Of a DNA stretch of 33,648 nucleotides, positions 31,669 to 33,648 are shown piece after piece (the first letter of the stretch is position 1; every line of letters starts with the position of its first letter). The translations under genes and the position numbers were made by a program. This DNA is from Antrodiella citrinella (lineage: Eukaryota > Basidiomycota > Agaricomycetes > Polyporales > Steccherinaceae): assembly GCA_004802725.1 (NCBI GenBank), contig SGPM01000301.1, positions 1-33,648 on the forward strand. The letters are read 5' to 3'. The notes under the pieces are model-generated. The model searched no databases. It saw nothing but the letters and a program-made list of their open reading frames with translations, and was not told where the DNA came from.

Positions 31669-33135
31669 TCGTACCCATTCACATCATGTATCGCTATCCC
31701 TCTTTGACCTTTGCTTCAGATCATTTTAGATTCCCATATTCCCCACTGCTCTGTCAACTTCATACCCTGTTCTCGCATATATCTTATTTGCTACGACTTC
31801 GCGCTTCACGTTTGCTTCAGGATTCACGATCGACCTATGTCACTATTCCTCTAATGTCCTCGCCAATGCCCTTATCTCCATTACATTTTGACGACACCCA
31901 GTATCTTACTATTCTTTAATGAATGCTTGTAGATAACGACAATGATGTTCGGCTTGTCCGTCCGACTTTGCGACGAACTCTGCATAAAAATACGGTGTGG
32001 ACCGTAATTCACTTTTCGGCCAGAACTGTGCAATTGAGCCTTTTGGGTGACAATTGACGCGATGTGATGTACGCCCCGGTCTCGTGCACATCAAGATAAG
32101 CTGACGCGGCCGCTGTCTGAGTCGAAATACCTATAATCAATAAGCCAGTACCGGCAAGTCAACAGGCCAGCTACGCAGGAGGTGAGGTAACTTACGAAAA
32201 GCCCGGTAGCGCAAACTGAACTACTCGTATAAGGTAGGCGCAGGTCAGATCCAACCACTATGTGATGTTACGCTGATCGGATCAGAAAATGCACGTGATG
32301 CAGAATATACTGTGTTTGGCAGGAAGGAAACCGGCAACACAAGAAGGCTAACGACGTGTGCGTAATACATGAAAATGTTAACATACTGTAGCATGTTTAT
32401 TATAGGTGAGTTGACTTGCAATATTAATGCATGATCTGAATCACAATACAACGGGCAGCGACTCTATGTAAGAAGACATGAGGCATACACTCCCAGCGAC
32501 GTAAACGGTAAAACACAATTTGCATGTTGTAAATCTAGACCCGCTCCACGTGGTCCAGACTCCCGACATTCATGCTAGCTCTGAGCTAGATCCCAGATCT
32601 CCGATCTGGCCAATTCCCTTATCTCATCTCTCTGCATCGATATTTCCTCTTTGAGTTTTACCGGCACTCTCCGTTCCTGCCTCACTGCACATTCACGTCG
32701 CAGTTGTATACTTTCGTCTTTTCCGCTCTTCTTTTGATTTCTCATCCTACGCCTCGAACACCTCCTGATATTACTCAGTGTTCCATCTTCAAAGTTCTAG
32801 GTTTTTCTCGCTTTTCACATGCGTCTTAACAGTAGCTCTAGGCGTATATCATTTTTGTATTTAAACTCCGACTTCGTATGTATGCGAATTCATCTGTTGA
32901 TTTTCCCCCACTATCGTGTGCTATTTTTGCCACTTTACAACACTTTCCATGACTGCTCTATCGCAAATATCACGTATTCTTTTCATCTCGTAATTGCTTT
33001 GTTCCATTATTCGCATGTAATACCTCTGGAAAGAACACTCTCGTACATTTATCGTTATTCTTACTCGTCTTGCTTATGTACAGTATAGCCACATAGAAAT
33101 TCGCCTACATGCCGCACACCCATGAATCGTTTTTC
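31669..33135. other. AT-richer intergenic region, no gene seen
   Basis: This holds the 3' UTR of the nucleotidyltransferase-like gene on the left and that of the small acidic gene on the right. The largest frames (77-89 codons) consist of T-rich, hydrophobic or Ser-rich translations expected from UTR sequence. I found no RNA gene or repeat worth naming. Confidence 0.6.
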
Positions 33136-33495
33136 TCAAACTTCCTCCACTGCTACGAATTTACATCGATACATAGCTCGGACTGAATGGTCCACCTCCA
33201 TTGCATTGACGTTGTCGTCGTCATCAGATTCGATCTCAATGATCTCGTCGGCATGCTGCTCAAGCTCAGCATCCTCCTCCTCTTCTGTTTGAACGGACGC
33301 AGCGCGGGGGCGAACAGGAGCAGACACATAAGTTGAAGGATGGGTGTTGGTAGTCTTTGAAGGCACAGCAGCCTTGGACGAGGTGTGACCTGTGTGTGCG
33401 GTCGAATTGATGTTAGGTCTGAGGGTTTTCATAGATTGGAAGTATTTGGTTTGATCTCACTTTCGCTTTTTGGGGGGTTGAGAGCTGTCTGACAT
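33136..33495 (-). CDS. Small acidic protein with nuclear-type basic N-terminus
   Basis: A 105-residue protein from two exons, 33461-33495 and 33136-33418 (318 nt including stop). Exon 1 encodes MSDSSQPPKKRK, whose PPKKRK is a typical monopartite nuclear localisation signal. The middle is Thr/Ser/Pro-rich and probably disordered. An acidic stretch follows: TEEEEDAELEQHADEIIEI and then ESDDDD, with a short hydrophobic end. The acidic core resembles histone-chaperone-type tails such as the Chz1 region, but the basic motif expected after a CHZ domain is absent, so I do not assign it. An ATG at 33432 would give an alternative 98-residue form lacking the basic signal. Only 150 bp of upstream sequence is in the window. 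Confidence 0.6.
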
Positions 33496-33648
33496 CGCAG
33501 GCAGGACGTAGTCAGTGAGGACGAGTACTGTCTGGCTCTTGCATGTTATGACTACCGTTGTTTACTTTGACCGCGAGCGACGCCCGGGCCGACGATGGCC
33601 TGCACGGCCCGTTTGACGGCGATGAGCGCAAGTGATGACGTGATGGGG

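Noticed and set aside
32819..33088. An 89-codon plus-strand frame with hydrophobic stretches
   Set aside because: It is T-rich sequence in the probable 3' UTR of the minus-strand acidic gene, and its translation is what such sequence would give by chance.

Overview
This window looks like nuclear DNA from a filamentous basidiomycete fungus, most likely an agaricomycete. Genes are dense and sit on both strands. Almost every gene is split by many short introns (about 50-70 nt) with GT(A/G)NGT-type donors, and intact reading frames appear only after splicing. The gene families (fungal DUF300/TMEM184, GT15 mannosyltransferase, Mon2, Sld3, a TOPORS-like RING protein, a fungal homeodomain factor) fit a free-living fungus. 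I see no operons, CRISPR array, rRNA, tRNA or intact transposon.

Layout, left to right. A 15-exon DUF300 membrane protein (724-3116, +) converges on a 69-residue SMP-domain protein (3502-3841, -). A gene-poor stretch follows, holding a 118-residue protein with two GFGG repeats (5327-5683, -) behind a good TATA box. A Golgi GT15 mannosyltransferase (7029-8562, -) and a 1,833-residue Mon2 homologue (9143-15458, +) are divergent and share a 580-bp intergenic region. Mon2 converges on a small ankyrin protein (15652-16160, -). Then comes an Sld3-type replication initiation factor (16728-18514, -), a 2.2-kb upstream region, and a homeodomain transcription factor (20698-22642, +). This converges on a TOPORS-like RING/SR protein (23096-25899, -), which shares a 243-bp bidirectional promoter with an MDP-1-type HAD phosphatase (26143-27090, +). 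After 3.4 kb with no convincing gene, part of it dotted with ambiguous N bases, lies a nucleotidyltransferase-like protein with a proline-rich tail (30494-31668, +). The window ends with a small acidic protein (33136-33495, -).

I rebuilt the exon structures by hand. I joined GT-AG introns so that family motifs became continuous and every exon set summed to a multiple of three. They are internally consistent but not checked against transcripts. Most of the window is ordinary housekeeping sequence: Golgi trafficking and glycosylation, DNA replication control, ubiquitin/SUMO ligation. The least explained parts are the nucleotidyltransferase-like gene, the two tiny TATA-driven proteins, the very small exons in the homeobox and DUF300 genes, and the N-rich gene-poor block.
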